Shown here: piece after piece, positions 62,990 through 64,000 of the stretch
How the letters are laid out: every line of letters starts with the position of its first letter
Numbering within the stretch: the stretch's first letter is position 1
Source of the DNA: Limnomonas spitsbergensis
Lineage: Eukaryota > Chlorophyta > Chlorophyceae > Chlamydomonadales
Direction of reading: 5' to 3'
NCBI GenBank assembly: GCA_037349105.1
Contig: JAYJMM010000009.1
Location: 1,860,001-1,924,000 of the forward strand
Length of the DNA stretch: 64,000 nt
Made by a program: the position numbers and the translations under genes
The notes under the pieces: model-generated
What the model was told of the DNA's origin: nothing
The model's database searches: none
Seen by the model: the letters and a program-made list of their open reading frames with translations, nothing else

Positions 62990-63690
62990 GTATGTACGAT
63001 GCGGGAGGGCGGAATAAAGCTGATTAAGAAAGGGAGCGTCTATAAACGTTTGCAACATGAGGATGAAATAGATGAGATGACGAAAGGGGAGACGCATCAA
63101 GAAAGGGAGCATTGCCATACGCATGCTGCAGATGGGTGGAACAAAGCTGATCAAGAGAGGGAGCATCGATACAGGAGTGTTGCGGGAGGGTGAATCTAAG
63201 CTGATCAAAAAACAAGTTTGAAGGGGGCCACATCAAAGAAGTGAGAGCCGCATCAAAGAAGTGAGAGCCGCATCAAAGAAGTGAGAGCCGCATCAAGACC
63301 CATCTGCTGCAGGAGGTTGGAATCAAGCTGACCAAGGAAGGGAGCTTCTATACACGTTTGCTGCATGAGGATGGCATAAGTGTGATTTAGAAAGGTAGCT
63401 TCAAGGGAGCTGCATCAAGAGAGGGAGCATTACCATATGTATGCTACATGAGACTGGAATAAATCTGATTATTGAAGGTTGGGAGCATCACCATACGCAT
63501 GCTGTAGATGGGTGAAAGTAAGCTGATCAAGAGAGGGAGCATTGGTACAGGAGTGTTGCGGACAGGTGGCATAAAGCTGATAAAAAGGGAGGTATAAGGG
63601 AGCCACATATAGCAGGAGGGTGAAAATAAGCTGATCAGGCAAAGAAGTTGCATGAGTGCCGCATCAAGAGTGGGAGCATCATATCTTTAT
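62990..63690 (-). repeat. ~75-bp degenerate array, probably a border of the next bestrophin exon
   Basis: Plus-strand units such as AAGCTGATCAAGAGAGGGAG then CATTGGTACAGGAGTGTTGC recur about nine times. By analogy with the other introns these are likely copies of the border of the missing upstream exon, which may lie just outside or be hidden among them. A 23-bp perfect repeat (CGCATCAAAGAAGTGAGAGC) occurs four times at 63,228-63,298. Confidence 0.6.
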
Positions 63691-63865
63691 TTATGTATCT
63701 TTATTCAAGTATGGGTGGGATGCAGCGCAGTGGTTGGATATATTTTTCCAGCCGTTCAAGCTACCCTGTTTCCGGGAAAACACGATGTTTCCAGAAAAAC
63801 GAGCCCTCCTTCGAAAGTGCATGGTTAATTTATTTGGCCATGCACGAGGCCTTTGGTACGAGGTT

Positions 63866-63966
63866 TGAGCGTGGCTAACATGTAGCTGAACAGTAGAGGA
63901 GCGTGGCTAACATGTAGCTGAACGGTAGCGGAGCGTGGCCAACATGTAGCTGTAAGGTAGCGGAGC
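63866..63966 (+). repeat. ~33-bp tandem repeat, three units
   Basis: GAGCGTGGCTAACATGTAGC then TGAACAGTAGAG, three copies with small changes, near the right edge of the window. Confidence 0.85.
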
Positions 63967-64000
63967 TACAGAAGAAAAAGCTAGCTGCTGCAACTGCTCA

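Overview
The window is nuclear DNA of a eukaryote, most likely a green alga of the Chlamydomonas/Volvox kind. The evidence is TGTAA poly(A) signals just downstream of two recognisable stop codons (near 54,707 and 25,776, minus strand), TTTAGGG-type interstitial telomere repeats, GC-rich exons with polyglutamine and Gly/Ser/Pro low-complexity runs, short GT-AG introns mixed with repeat-filled ones, and a bestrophin anion channel of algal/plant type. The species cannot be named from the sequence alone. There are no bacterial-style operons.

Layout. 1-700: probable last exon of a gene entering from the left. 700-5,200: no gene, decayed repeats. 5.2-8.0 kb: broken Helentron/Helitron-type element (Pif1-like helicase plus endonuclease/exonuclease/phosphatase domain). 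9.86-11.14 kb: possible decayed spliced gene. 11.7-16.2 kb, minus: decayed Mutator-like (MULE) transposase with a SWIM zinc finger; an 810-bp TIR element sits in one of its introns. 18.3-22.5 kb, plus: three-exon gene with an SPQGGGG coding minisatellite. 22.5-25.8 kb: repeats. 25.8-26.0 kb, minus: last exon of a PP2C phosphatase, preceded by a 1.1-kb array of acceptor-like units. 27.1-30.5 kb: degenerate repeats and a low-complexity exon. 30.6-49.4 kb, plus: an 11-exon gene for a polyglutamine-rich protein of about 2,061 residues. Every exon was joined by hand; all ten junctions keep reading phase and the total is an exact multiple of three. 49.4-53.6 kb: two satellites (about 41 bp and 10 bp). 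54.7-62.9 kb, minus: a bestrophin-family channel, nine exons with every junction in phase, N-terminus not found in the window.

The most unusual property is architectural. In gene after gene, on both strands, the introns hold tandem, decaying copies of the border of the adjacent exon, including the splice site and some coding sequence. I count this at more than a dozen borders, with up to about eleven copies in a row (bestrophin, 58.9-60.75 kb). Several intron satellites look like amplified exon or splice borders. The last, splice-competent copy is the one that keeps the frame.

The genes do not form a pathway: a membrane anion channel, a phosphatase fragment, two proteins of unknown role and several dead transposons. 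What links them is the shared way their introns have grown. Long reading frames inside the satellites (39.8-41.3, 51.2-53.6, 34.0-35.0 and 25.9-27.1 kb) are by-products of repeats and are not annotated as genes.
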